Assembly: GCA_040758475.1 (NCBI GenBank)
Contig: JBFLVN010000206.1
Location: 1-6,712 of the forward strand
DNA: 6,712 bases
Direction: 5' to 3'
Origin: JBFLVN01 sp040758475
Lineage (GTDB): Bacteria; JAGRBM01
Shown: positions 1 through 5,443 of the stretch, one piece after another
Position numbering within the stretch: position 1 is the first letter of the stretch
Layout of the letters: every line of letters starts with the position of its first letter
The notes under the pieces: model-generated
Told to the model about the DNA's origin: nothing
Database searches by the model: none
The model's input: the letters and a program-made list of their open reading frames with translations, nothing else
Made by a program: the position numbers and the translations under genes

Positions 1-949
1 CCTTGTTGAAGAAATCCTTGGCCGCGCCTATATCCCCTTGCCTTCTTCTTAAAGCGCCCATATTGGTCAAGATCACTCCATAATAAGAATGAGCGGCGCC
101 CAGTTTTCCAGGGGCCTCATCCATCAACCGGCTTAGAATTGATTCGGCTTCTCCGCATTTCCCTTGGTTTATCAGGAATTCCGCGAAATTGCTGGCAAGC
201 GCGAAAAAAGTCGGAATCGGCACCGGATCGAGGCCTTTCAACAATTTGAAAGCCTGTTGGTAATAAAAGTCGGCCTCGGCGAATTGACCGGTGTCAGTGT
301 AGAGATAAGCGAGGTTGGCGGTGATGGACGTTCTGGGCTCTATATTTACGGATTCGTTCCCTCCGCTCAATTGCAATCCCTGTTCGTAGAGGCGAATCGC
401 TTCCGAAGTCCGCCCTTTTCTCCAAGCCACGACTCCCGCGCGGTTCAATGCCGCCGCCATCGCCGCTTTCCAGGATGGTTCCGTCGTCCGCACCTCCTCC
501 AAAATCCGGATCGCCTTCTGGGCATACCGTTCCGCGCTATCCAGATCGCCGGTCGTTTCATAAAGGCCCACTAAAAAACCGGTTGCATTGGCGAAATCGA
601 CAGGATGAGATTTTCCCCATTCCTGCAATATTTCAATGGCCTGCTGGAAAGCGGCATCCGCTTTCTGGTAACGCCCCAGAGCAAAGTGGACCCGGCCCAG
701 ATCGAACAGCGTAAAACCCAAACGGGGATCGCCAAGGGAGAAGTCGCGGGCAATCTTCAATGCTTTCAGCAAAGCCCGTTCGGCTTGCTCGAAATCGCCC
801 GATTCGGTCGCGGCTCTTCCGGACCGGACATGCCCCTCCCATTCGGTTTGCTCTTCGTATTGCGAATGAGCTTTCCCGGCAATCAAGACGGTGGCGATCA
901 GCAAGAAGAGTCCCGCGGACAGGAGGAGCGGCGAACGTTTGCGGCTCAT
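1..949 (-). CDS. Exported TPR-repeat protein, 3' end outside window
   Basis: The frame is open from an ATG at 949-947 to the window edge, giving 316 complete codons without a stop; the C-terminus is missing. The N-terminus (MSRKRSPLLL, then a hydrophobic stretch to about residue 24, then KAHSQ) looks like a signal peptide with a possible signal peptidase I site after Ser29. An uncleaved anchor is also possible. From about residue 40 onward the protein is a series of helical pairs with TPR signatures, such as ESGDFEQAERALLKAL (49-64) and LGRYQKADAAFQQAIEIL (91-108), followed by further repeats of the longer, roughly 42-residue spacing seen in kinesin-light-chain-like TPRs. TPR proteins are protein-interaction scaffolds, and no catalytic domain is visible. 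The start is supported by AAGGA nine bases upstream. It is the last gene of the minus-strand block and follows the second small domain protein by 146 bases, so it may have its own promoter. The specific partner is unknown. Confidence 0.85.
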   Translation of the reverse strand, partial: MSRKRSPLLLSAGLFLLIATVLIAGKAHSQYEEQTEWEGHVRSGRAATESGDFEQAERALLKALKIARDFSLGDPRLGFTLFDLGRVHFALGRYQKADAAFQQAIEILQEWGKSHPVDFANATGFLVGLYETTGDLDSAERYAQKAIRILEEVRTTEPSWKAAMAAALNRAGVVAWRKGRTSEAIRLYEQGLQLSGGNESVNIEPRTSITANLAYLYTDTGQFAEADFYYQQAFKLLKGLDPVPIPTFFALASNFAEFLINQGKCGEAESILSRLMDEAPGKLGAAHSYYGVILTNMGALRRRQGDIGAAKDFFNK

Positions 950-1095
950 TCTGGCGAATCCTTGGTCATCACTGTAATAATCGTATTATTGAAAAACAAC
1001 AAAATATGTATGACCAGGACGCGCCATCCAGAAATAGCGCGTTCCGCCGGGTCGCCGTTGGCGGGTGTTCTTGAGCAGTGATCAACAGAAAGAGG
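950..1095. other. AT-rich intergenic region with nested inverted repeats
   Basis: This gap separates the second small protein gene from the downstream TPR gene, both on the minus strand. It holds three perfect inverted repeats: AATAAT/ATTATT around CGT (976-990), TGGTCAT (963-969) with ATGACCA (1010-1016), and ACGCGC (1019-1024) with GCGCGT (1037-1042). The last could form a 6-bp stem with a 12-nt loop downstream of the small gene, but no T-tract follows it directly, so I do not call a terminator. The part nearest the TPR gene is much more AT-rich than its surroundings, as expected for a promoter region. Confidence 0.5.
974..1002 (-). promoter_or_regulatory. Weak candidate promoter with overlapping palindrome for the TPR gene
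   Basis: On the minus strand TTGTTG (1002-997) and TATTAC (979-974) are separated by exactly 17 bases. They match the sigma70 consensus at 3 and 4 of 6 positions. The predicted start near 967 would leave a leader of about 18 bases containing the AAGGA ribosome site. The palindrome AATAAT-CGT-ATTATT (976-990) overlaps the -10 and spacer, which is where a repressor operator could sit. The match is weak and could be chance in AT-rich DNA. Confidence 0.3.
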
Positions 1096-1689
1096 TCATT
1101 TTGTTCTGCCCCTAATGCCAATGCCCACTTGCCAACCAGAATGAGGGGGGCCTATGAGCCGGTTAATGGAAGTGCCGCTTCCTCCAATAATGAGGGAAGA
1201 ATTCTTCCCGAGGGGTAATTCGAGACCTTTGATAGGATTGATTTGATGAGGGGGCGGGGGTTCCGGTATTTTCCCCCGTTCCGGCCCCTTCGATTCAGGG
1301 GGATCCACCCTCTCCCACGGCTGCCGCTGCATTCTGGGGTCTTTGCCCGGTTCGCCGGGACCGATCTGATCCGGGAAAATCGGGGTTTTGCCTTTGGTTC
1401 CGGGACTTTTCTCTCCATCCGCTACTTTGGCCGAGAGTTGCTGAGCCACTTCCATCTCCTGAAGGCGGCCGTGGATCGCGTCTCCAAAGGTATTGACGAA
1501 CTGCCAGTCTTCGTCGGTTCCGTCCCAGGCGTCTCCCCGCCAGGTAAATCCCCGGCCGCTCGGATTGAGCCGCAGGCCGTTCCGGTGGATGACGCCGTCT
1601 AATTGCTGGAAGAAGTCCGGCCGGCCTGGTTCGCCAAGAGTCATTTCATCGTTCTCTTCGAAAGAATCATTTGCGAGTGAAAATCTCAT
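1096..1689 (-). CDS. Small protein with conserved DEDW domain and Pro/Gly-rich tail (paralogue 2)
   Basis: A 197-residue protein that I do not recognise. Residues 30-76 form a compact domain beginning LDGVIHRNGLRL and containing GFTWRGDAWDG, TDEDWQFVN and a closing RL. This segment aligns without gaps to residues 23-69 of the protein encoded at 3015-2596, with 32 of 47 identical residues by hand count, so the two are clear paralogues. The rest (about 85-197) is rich in Pro, Gly and charged residues, including EPPPPHQ, and looks disordered; its end (GWQVGIGIRGRTK) is basic. There is no signal peptide or membrane segment, so it is probably cytoplasmic. Unlike its paralogue it has no cysteines. 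The start has AGGA eight bases upstream. The preceding TPR lipoprotein gene ends 76 bases before it, so co-transcription is plausible. Function is unknown; the invariant Trp and Asp/Glu residues suggest a fold core or binding surface. Confidence 0.72.
   Translation of the reverse strand: MRFSLANDSFEENDEMTLGEPGRPDFFQQLDGVIHRNGLRLNPSGRGFTWRGDAWDGTDEDWQFVNTFGDAIHGRLQEMEVAQQLSAKVADGEKSPGTKGKTPIFPDQIGPGEPGKDPRMQRQPWERVDPPESKGPERGKIPEPPPPHQINPIKGLELPLGKNSSLIIGGSGTSINRLIGPPHSGWQVGIGIRGRTK
1462..1602 (-). repeat. Diverged 141-bp coding repeat, copy B (DEDW domain)
   Basis: This segment encodes residues 30-76 of the 1689-1096 gene and pairs with 2809-2949. The two align without an indel, and identical DNA runs such as TCCGTCCCAGGC and CAGGCCGTT (plus-strand reading) remain. 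The DNA similarity points to gene duplication, or common inheritance of a conserved domain, rather than convergence. Confidence 0.75.
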
Positions 1690-1765
1690 AAGAAATTCCT
1701 TTCACGGAGTTGAGGTTAGGAATGACAGGGATAGAAAAGGGAGAAGAAATTTGAACGGCTGAGGT

Positions 1766-2599
1766 CTACTTAGAACTGGATGGGGCCGTTATGGCCCCAA
1801 GCTTTTCCTGAATTTGGGAGCGTTCTTCCGGCGAGAGTTCTTGGGATTCCAGGAGTTTGGAAAGCACCGAGGCGGCCTTTCCAGCTTCGTTCTTTTGCAA
1901 GTAGCAATCGGCCAGAATCCAATTCGCCTCGAAGGCCCGAGAATTAAGGCCGTGTGCCCTCTCCCCGTAATAGAGGGCTTCTTCAATGTTCCCGTTTTCG
2001 TGAAAGGCACGGGCCGCGTACCACTGGGCCTGGAAAAAGCCGGGATAATCCGTGGCAAGGGTTTTGAGCTGAAAGAGGGATTCTTCGATGTCACCATCTC
2101 TCTTCAGCTTTTCGGCGACCAGGAACCGCAAGAGGAGTTCCTTGGGATTATCCCGCATGGCCGCCTCGCTCTGCTTGCGGGCGGCTTCTTTATTCCCAAG
2201 GAGGTAATAAGCCCGTATCAGATTGTATTGGCCTCCAAGCCCTACCGGGTCCAGTTCAATCGCGGTTTTCAAGTAAGGAAACGCCTGCCCGAATTTGCCA
2301 TTCGCCAAAAGAATTTCGCCTAGAAGTCCGTAGGCGTCTGCGCTTATTTCGTGATCGATTGACAGGCGATAGTGCTCTGCGGCTTTTTCGTCTTGGCCCA
2401 ATTGCGAATAGCCACGCCCAAGGCAGAGATGGTATTTGGCCCACCGTTCCTTGGATTGATCGTTACCAGAGAGATATTTTTGCTCGCAATGCTTCTCGAA
2501 CGTCGCGACTTCACCTTGAAGCAACGCGCAAGAAGAAAGACAGATTCCTACGGCAAGAAGGAGGGACGCGGCGATGGCGTGAAACATCCTGCCGTTCAT
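1766..2599 (-). CDS. TPR-repeat lipoprotein
   Basis: A 277-residue predicted lipoprotein. The N-terminus MNGRMFHAI is followed by a hydrophobic stretch and the lipobox LSSC (21-24), so Cys24 should be lipidated. Ala25 at position +2 fits sorting to the outer membrane. About six TPR-like units follow, roughly at 54-83, 87-118, 122-152, 155-186, 190-220 and 224-254, with typical patterns such as LGQDEKAAEHYRLSI and ENGNIEEALYYGERA. The C-terminus is short and polar (APSSSK). Such periplasm-facing TPR lipoproteins usually act as assembly or docking factors; the partner here is unknown. A longer reading from 2716 exists, but it adds 39 residues ahead of the signal sequence and overlaps the previous gene by 120 bases. 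The start at 2599 gives a clean lipoprotein signal and overlaps the upstream TGA as ATGA. No strong Shine-Dalgarno is visible there, so translation is probably coupled to the small protein gene. Confidence 0.88.
   Translation of the reverse strand: MNGRMFHAIAASLLLAVGICLSSCALLQGEVATFEKHCEQKYLSGNDQSKERWAKYHLCLGRGYSQLGQDEKAAEHYRLSIDHEISADAYGLLGEILLANGKFGQAFPYLKTAIELDPVGLGGQYNLIRAYYLLGNKEAARKQSEAAMRDNPKELLLRFLVAEKLKRDGDIEESLFQLKTLATDYPGFFQAQWYAARAFHENGNIEEALYYGERAHGLNSRAFEANWILADCYLQKNEAGKAASVLSKLLESQELSPEERSQIQEKLGAITAPSSSK
2596..2599 (-). promoter_or_regulatory. ATGA start/stop overlap (translational coupling)
   Basis: The TGA of the small protein gene (2598-2596) shares bases with the ATG of the TPR lipoprotein gene (2599-2597). 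The bases just upstream (ATTGCCGCTAGT) contain no good ribosome binding site, so ribosomes ending the first gene probably start the second. This ties expression of the two proteins together and decides the lipoprotein start. Confidence 0.75.
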
Positions 2600-3015
2600 A
2601 CTAGCGGCAATTTGTTTTGGCAATATACTTTGCAAGCGTCTGGTTTCGTCAAATCCGCGCCACATACGGTTTCCGCCGCGCCCTCTTCCATTGTATCCGG
2701 CCAATAAGGATAGCAAGTCGAATCAAGCCAGTCAGGGTAAGCTGGTTTCCCAGCGGGAGGGGCTTGGGGGCTCGGTTTTGCCGGTTGCCTTGCCGCCAGA
2801 ACATACCGTAACCGCTTTACGATTTCCGGGCCGTGGGCGTTGACGAACTCCCAATCCTCGTCGCTTCCGTCCCAGGCTTCGCCGCGGGTCGTAAAACCCT
2901 TGCCATCGGCGGTTAGGCGCAGGCCGTTGCGCTCGATGACTCCATCGAGCCGGTTCATGAGGCTATTGGGTGACCGCTGGGACGAACATTCAGGGCATAA
3001 ATTAGATTCTTTCAT
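2596..3015 (-). CDS. Small cysteine-containing protein with conserved DEDW domain (paralogue 1)
   Basis: A 139-residue protein that I do not recognise. It opens with a CPEC motif (Cys7, Cys10), a possible half of a zinc-binding site. The shared domain follows at 23-69: LDGVIERNGLRL, GFTTRGEAWDG, SDEDWEFVN and a closing RL, with 32 of 47 residues identical to the paralogue at 1689-1096. A Pro/Ala-rich linker (about 77-92) leads to a C-terminal part with four more cysteines (101, 118, 128, 132), absent from the paralogue. These could complete a metal site or form disulfides. No signal peptide is seen, so a cytoplasmic location is more likely. The start is well supported by AAGGAG five bases upstream (3026-3021). 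The gene lies 40 bases after the portal gene and overlaps the following TPR lipoprotein gene by four bases, so the three are probably one transcript. Function is unknown. Confidence 0.78.
   Translation of the reverse strand: MKESNLCPECSSQRSPNSLMNRLDGVIERNGLRLTADGKGFTTRGEAWDGSDEDWEFVNAHGPEIVKRLRYVLAARQPAKPSPQAPPAGKPAYPDWLDSTCYPYWPDTMEEGAAETVCGADLTKPDACKVYCQNKLPLV
2809..2949 (-). repeat. Diverged 141-bp coding repeat, copy A (DEDW domain)
   Basis: This segment encodes residues 23-69 of the 3015-2596 gene and is the partner of 1462-1602. Equal length, no gap and shared DNA runs support an old duplication. The flanking N- and C-terminal coding parts have diverged almost completely, except perhaps a short GKPxxxPD-like patch after the domain. 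Confidence 0.75.
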
Positions 3016-3055
3016 AAAAACTCCTTAATTTAGAAGCGTTTTGTAAAAACTGACA

Positions 3056-5182
3056 TCACCCTCTCGGTCTTCGGCCGCGGGGAAAGCCCGGCATGGCGAG
3101 GGGAACTCCGCCGGGCGGCGGGCCCATTGGGGGCATTCCGGGCGACATGCCCGGGGGCGGTCCCATTCCCGGCGGGGGCATGGGCGGTGGCCCCATGCCC
3201 GGTGGAATGGGCGGCGCCGCTCCCGGAGGGGGAGGCGGCGGGGCCGAAGCCATGAGGGCTTGCTTGATCTGGTACTTGAGCGACGCCCGAAGACCCGGCA
3301 GGTCGTCGATGATGGGGGCGAGCGCCTGCGGGGGAAGGCCCATTTCCTTGAAGATGGGCATGAGGATGGTCTGGAGGACTTCGTAGGTTTCGAGCTGCTG
3401 ATTCGGGGACGTGGGGGCCTGATCGACGATGACGTCGTAGCGCGGCGCGAGCTTTTCGCCAGAAAAGGCGAGCCACTCCATCCCTTTGATCCCGGTCACG
3501 CGGCGGACGAGGCGGGGCGGGAGCTTTCGCATGAGGTCGAGCTGCACGCGCCCCTGATGGCGCCGGTAGAGGGCGAGGCGGTCGAAGAAGAAGGCGAGCA
3601 TCGTGTAGCCCTGCCGGTTGCGGGAGTACGTCGTGTGGACGGGGGTCGAAGGGCCGCCCTGGCCCATGAGTTCGGGATTGACGCCGGAGACGAGTTCCAC
3701 CGAGCCCTGGGCCACGTCCATGAGCTGGGCGAGGACGCTCGATAGTTCCGCCGGGCGTTTGGGTTGGATGCGCTGCCCCGAGAGGGCGCCCGACGGGACG
3801 TAGGTGATCATGTCGTTTCGGGCGATGGAATCCTCGAACTCTCGCGTGTCCCCCTGGGCCCCTTCTTCCACGAGGTAGCCCGCGAGCGGCGTCGTCTGGA
3901 GGATGTCGATTTCGCGGGAAATCGTTTTGTTGTACCAGGATTGGGGGTCTTTCATGGCCCGCACGAGGCCGTAATAACACTTCTCTTTTTTGTCCCAGTA
4001 GCCCGTGAGGAACTGATACGTGAATCCACACTGGGAGGGGAGAAGCGAGACGGATTCGAGAAGCGAGTCCCCGGCGATGAAGGCCTGCCAGTAGACCTTG
4101 CGCGTGCGGCACACGGCGCGGGAGAGCCTCTCTTCCAGGTCTTCGAGCGAAAGCTGAAGGGCTATCTGACCTTCGAGCTCCGGGCCGGGAGCGCCCTTCT
4201 TGATCTTGTCTTCGACCATCTTGAGGGCTTTTTCCACTTTGCTTTTTTGCGAGCGGTAGTCCTCTTCGCTCATTTCCGAAGGTTCGGCGGCAAGGGAAGA
4301 GGGGTCTTCCCACTGGTAGTATTTCTCCCGCGTCCAGAACTGGTACTCGTAGACGTTGAGGCGCCCCTTCCCGAGGAGGAAGCGGTCGGGCGTTTCCTCC
4401 CGGTCGTAGTCGGCCGAGGGGCGGGCGTCCCGGTCCGGGTCGATCTCATCGGAGACGATGCCCAGCCCCGATTTGATCTCGGGATACTTTCCGGGCCAGC
4501 GTTCCTCGATCTCGTCCTTCGAGAGCACTTTCCGGCAGATCACGTAGCGGCCGTCGGTCAGATTGGGCTTCTCGGCGTGGGGGTCCCAGTGGACTCTTTC
4601 CGGGTCCACCCGTTCGACGACGACCGTTCCGTCCGGGTCGTCTTCGAAGTCGAGCCGCGTGTTCGTGCACCCCACGGCCTCGATGACCAGCTCCTTGAAG
4701 GCCTCGTGCTCTTCCGAGTCGGCGCTCGACTGGTAGCGGAAGTAGCGGGAGGCCTCCGTCGCCAGGTCCGCTTCGGGCGTGTCGTCATCCGAATTCTGGG
4801 GCCCGAAGGAATCGGTCGTGCGGGGGAGGTACTTGGGTTCGGAGCGATTGAGGATTTCCATGCCCAGGACGACGTTCACCACGCGGGCGACCTTGTTGAT
4901 CACGATGGGGGCGCGGCCCTGGTCCTTGAGGACGCTTTCATCGTCTGCGTTCCACTGGTGGCCGTCGTAGAACTTGCGGGAATCTCGTCCTTCCTTGAGC
5001 GTCCGGCGCCGTCCTTCGGCGGCTTCCTTGAGATCGCGCTTGAAGCGCTCGATCACCTGGGAGTCGTCCGGAGGATCGTGCTCGGGGGCCTTGGCGGGGG
5101 GTGCGCCAAGCAGTCCGGCGGGATCGGTGGAATAGGAAACGGTGGAGGAGTCCTGGGGGCCGTAGGGATCGTGGGTCGGCAT
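3056..5182 (-). CDS. Phage portal protein, P22-like family
   Basis: A 708-residue protein resembling P22-type portal proteins (P22 gp1 is 725 residues), so it appears full length. In tailed phages the portal is a dodecameric ring at one capsid vertex through which terminase pumps DNA and to which the tail attaches. Family-like features in order are an N-terminal helix with FYDGHQWNADD (71-81), APIVINKVARVVNVVLGMEI (91-110), an acidic wing region, KDPQSWYNKTISREIDILQT (411-430), and SGVNPELMGQGG (499-510) with the following helix containing RNRQGYTMLAFFFDRL. Residues 312-356 are helical and coiled-coil-like. The last 60 residues are a Pro/Gly/Met tail. The start follows a purine-rich GGAAGAAG. 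No internal stop or frameshift is seen. The gene is an orphan: no terminase lies upstream, where a divergent outer-membrane gene begins, and no capsid or scaffold gene follows. Family assignment is from recognition of the sequence, not a search. Confidence 0.87.
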   Translation of the reverse strand: MPTHDPYGPQDSSTVSYSTDPAGLLGAPPAKAPEHDPPDDSQVIERFKRDLKEAAEGRRRTLKEGRDSRKFYDGHQWNADDESVLKDQGRAPIVINKVARVVNVVLGMEILNRSEPKYLPRTTDSFGPQNSDDDTPEADLATEASRYFRYQSSADSEEHEAFKELVIEAVGCTNTRLDFEDDPDGTVVVERVDPERVHWDPHAEKPNLTDGRYVICRKVLSKDEIEERWPGKYPEIKSGLGIVSDEIDPDRDARPSADYDREETPDRFLLGKGRLNVYEYQFWTREKYYQWEDPSSLAAEPSEMSEEDYRSQKSKVEKALKMVEDKIKKGAPGPELEGQIALQLSLEDLEERLSRAVCRTRKVYWQAFIAGDSLLESVSLLPSQCGFTYQFLTGYWDKKEKCYYGLVRAMKDPQSWYNKTISREIDILQTTPLAGYLVEEGAQGDTREFEDSIARNDMITYVPSGALSGQRIQPKRPAELSSVLAQLMDVAQGSVELVSGVNPELMGQGGPSTPVHTTYSRNRQGYTMLAFFFDRLALYRRHQGRVQLDLMRKLPPRLVRRVTGIKGMEWLAFSGEKLAPRYDVIVDQAPTSPNQQLETYEVLQTILMPIFKEMGLPPQALAPIIDDLPGLRASLKYQIKQALMASAPPPPPPGAAPPIPPGMGPPPMPPPGMGPPPGMSPGMPPMGPPPGGVPLAMPGFPRGRRPRG
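3107..3241 (-). repeat. Low-complexity Pro/Gly/Met repeat in the portal C-terminus
   Basis: The DNA is a run of CCC, GGC and ATG codons encoding portal residues 648-692 with irregular units such as PPPGMGPPPM and PGMPPMGPPP. Units vary in length and are not exact tandem copies. The stretch probably arose by slippage and is likely to vary in length between relatives. It stays in frame with the portal, which ends PRGRRPRG. Confidence 0.8.
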
Positions 5183-5245
5183 TTTCTTCTTCCGTTGGGG
5201 TTGGTGAGGGTGAGGAAAGACCGGGATGGACGGAAGGGGTGAACG

Positions 5246-5262
5246 GGCCGTTTAAAGCGGCC
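5246..5262 (-). promoter_or_regulatory. Small hairpin in the portal gene leader
   Basis: GGCCG and CGGCC form a perfect 5-bp stem around a 7-base loop (CTTTAAA on the minus strand). It lies in the predicted leader, 64 bases upstream of the portal start. No T-tract follows, so it is not a classical terminator. It could affect leader structure, or be chance in G+C-rich DNA. Confidence 0.3.
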
Positions 5263-5341
5263 AGGAAGCGGGACCAAGTAAACTCAGATCGAGGGGAGCG
5301 GAAAGGCGTACGAATGGAAACCGAACGTGGGAAGCCCATCT

Positions 5342-5370
5342 ATTATCGGATGAAGAGGCCCTGGAGTCAA
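5342..5370 (-). promoter_or_regulatory. Sigma70-type promoter for the minus-strand block
   Basis: On the minus strand TTGACT (5370-5365) and GATAAT (5347-5342) are separated by exactly 17 bases; each differs from consensus at one position. The start of transcription would be near 5335, leaving a leader of about 150 bases before the portal ATG at 5182. It is the best promoter match in the window and points at the portal, small-protein and TPR genes. It lies inside the divergent intergenic region, so it could be read together with control of the DUF1207 gene on the other strand. Confidence 0.6.
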
Positions 5371-5443
5371 GGAGGCTGCGAGAAAGATTTCCGGGTTCTT
5401 TCCCGCCTATAGTCAAAGGGGCCTGTTTCGCGGGGAAAAGACG

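Noticed and set aside
1019..1042. ACGCGC/GCGCGT stem as a terminator after the second small protein gene
   Set aside because: The 12-base loop is large and no T-run follows the stem directly on the minus strand.
164..1081. Several plus-strand open frames over 164-1081
   Set aside because: They lie opposite the continuous minus-strand TPR frame, are overlapping and mutually exclusive, and show no domain or ribosome site.
2600..2716. Upstream extension of the TPR lipoprotein to an ATG at 2716
   Set aside because: It would bury the lipoprotein signal 39 residues inside and overlap the small protein gene by 120 bases. The ATGA start at 2599 fits both the lipobox and operon structure.
3015..3051. 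Two copies of TAAAAACT (3015-3022 and 3044-3051) between portal and small protein genes as att-like repeats
   Set aside because: Eight A-rich bases 29 apart in an AT-rich gap are easily chance; one copy overlaps the start codon and there is no tRNA or integrase nearby.
3030..4313. Minus-strand open frame (427 codons) overlapping the portal 3' half in another frame
   Set aside because: The product is Arg/Pro/Ala/His-rich without any domain, typical of a shifted frame of a G+C-rich gene; it overlaps the well-supported portal.
3764..5242. Long plus-strand open frame (492 codons) antisense to the portal gene
   Set aside because: It lies almost wholly opposite the portal gene, and its translation has the Val/Leu/Gly/Arg-rich, domain-free look of an antisense shadow in G+C-rich DNA. 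The portal frame has recognisable family motifs.
5385..5413. Possible promoter for the DUF1207 gene using TATAGT at 5408-5413
   Set aside because: The -10 is acceptable, but the correctly spaced -35 position (AGATTT) does not resemble TTGACA, so it was not listed as a feature.
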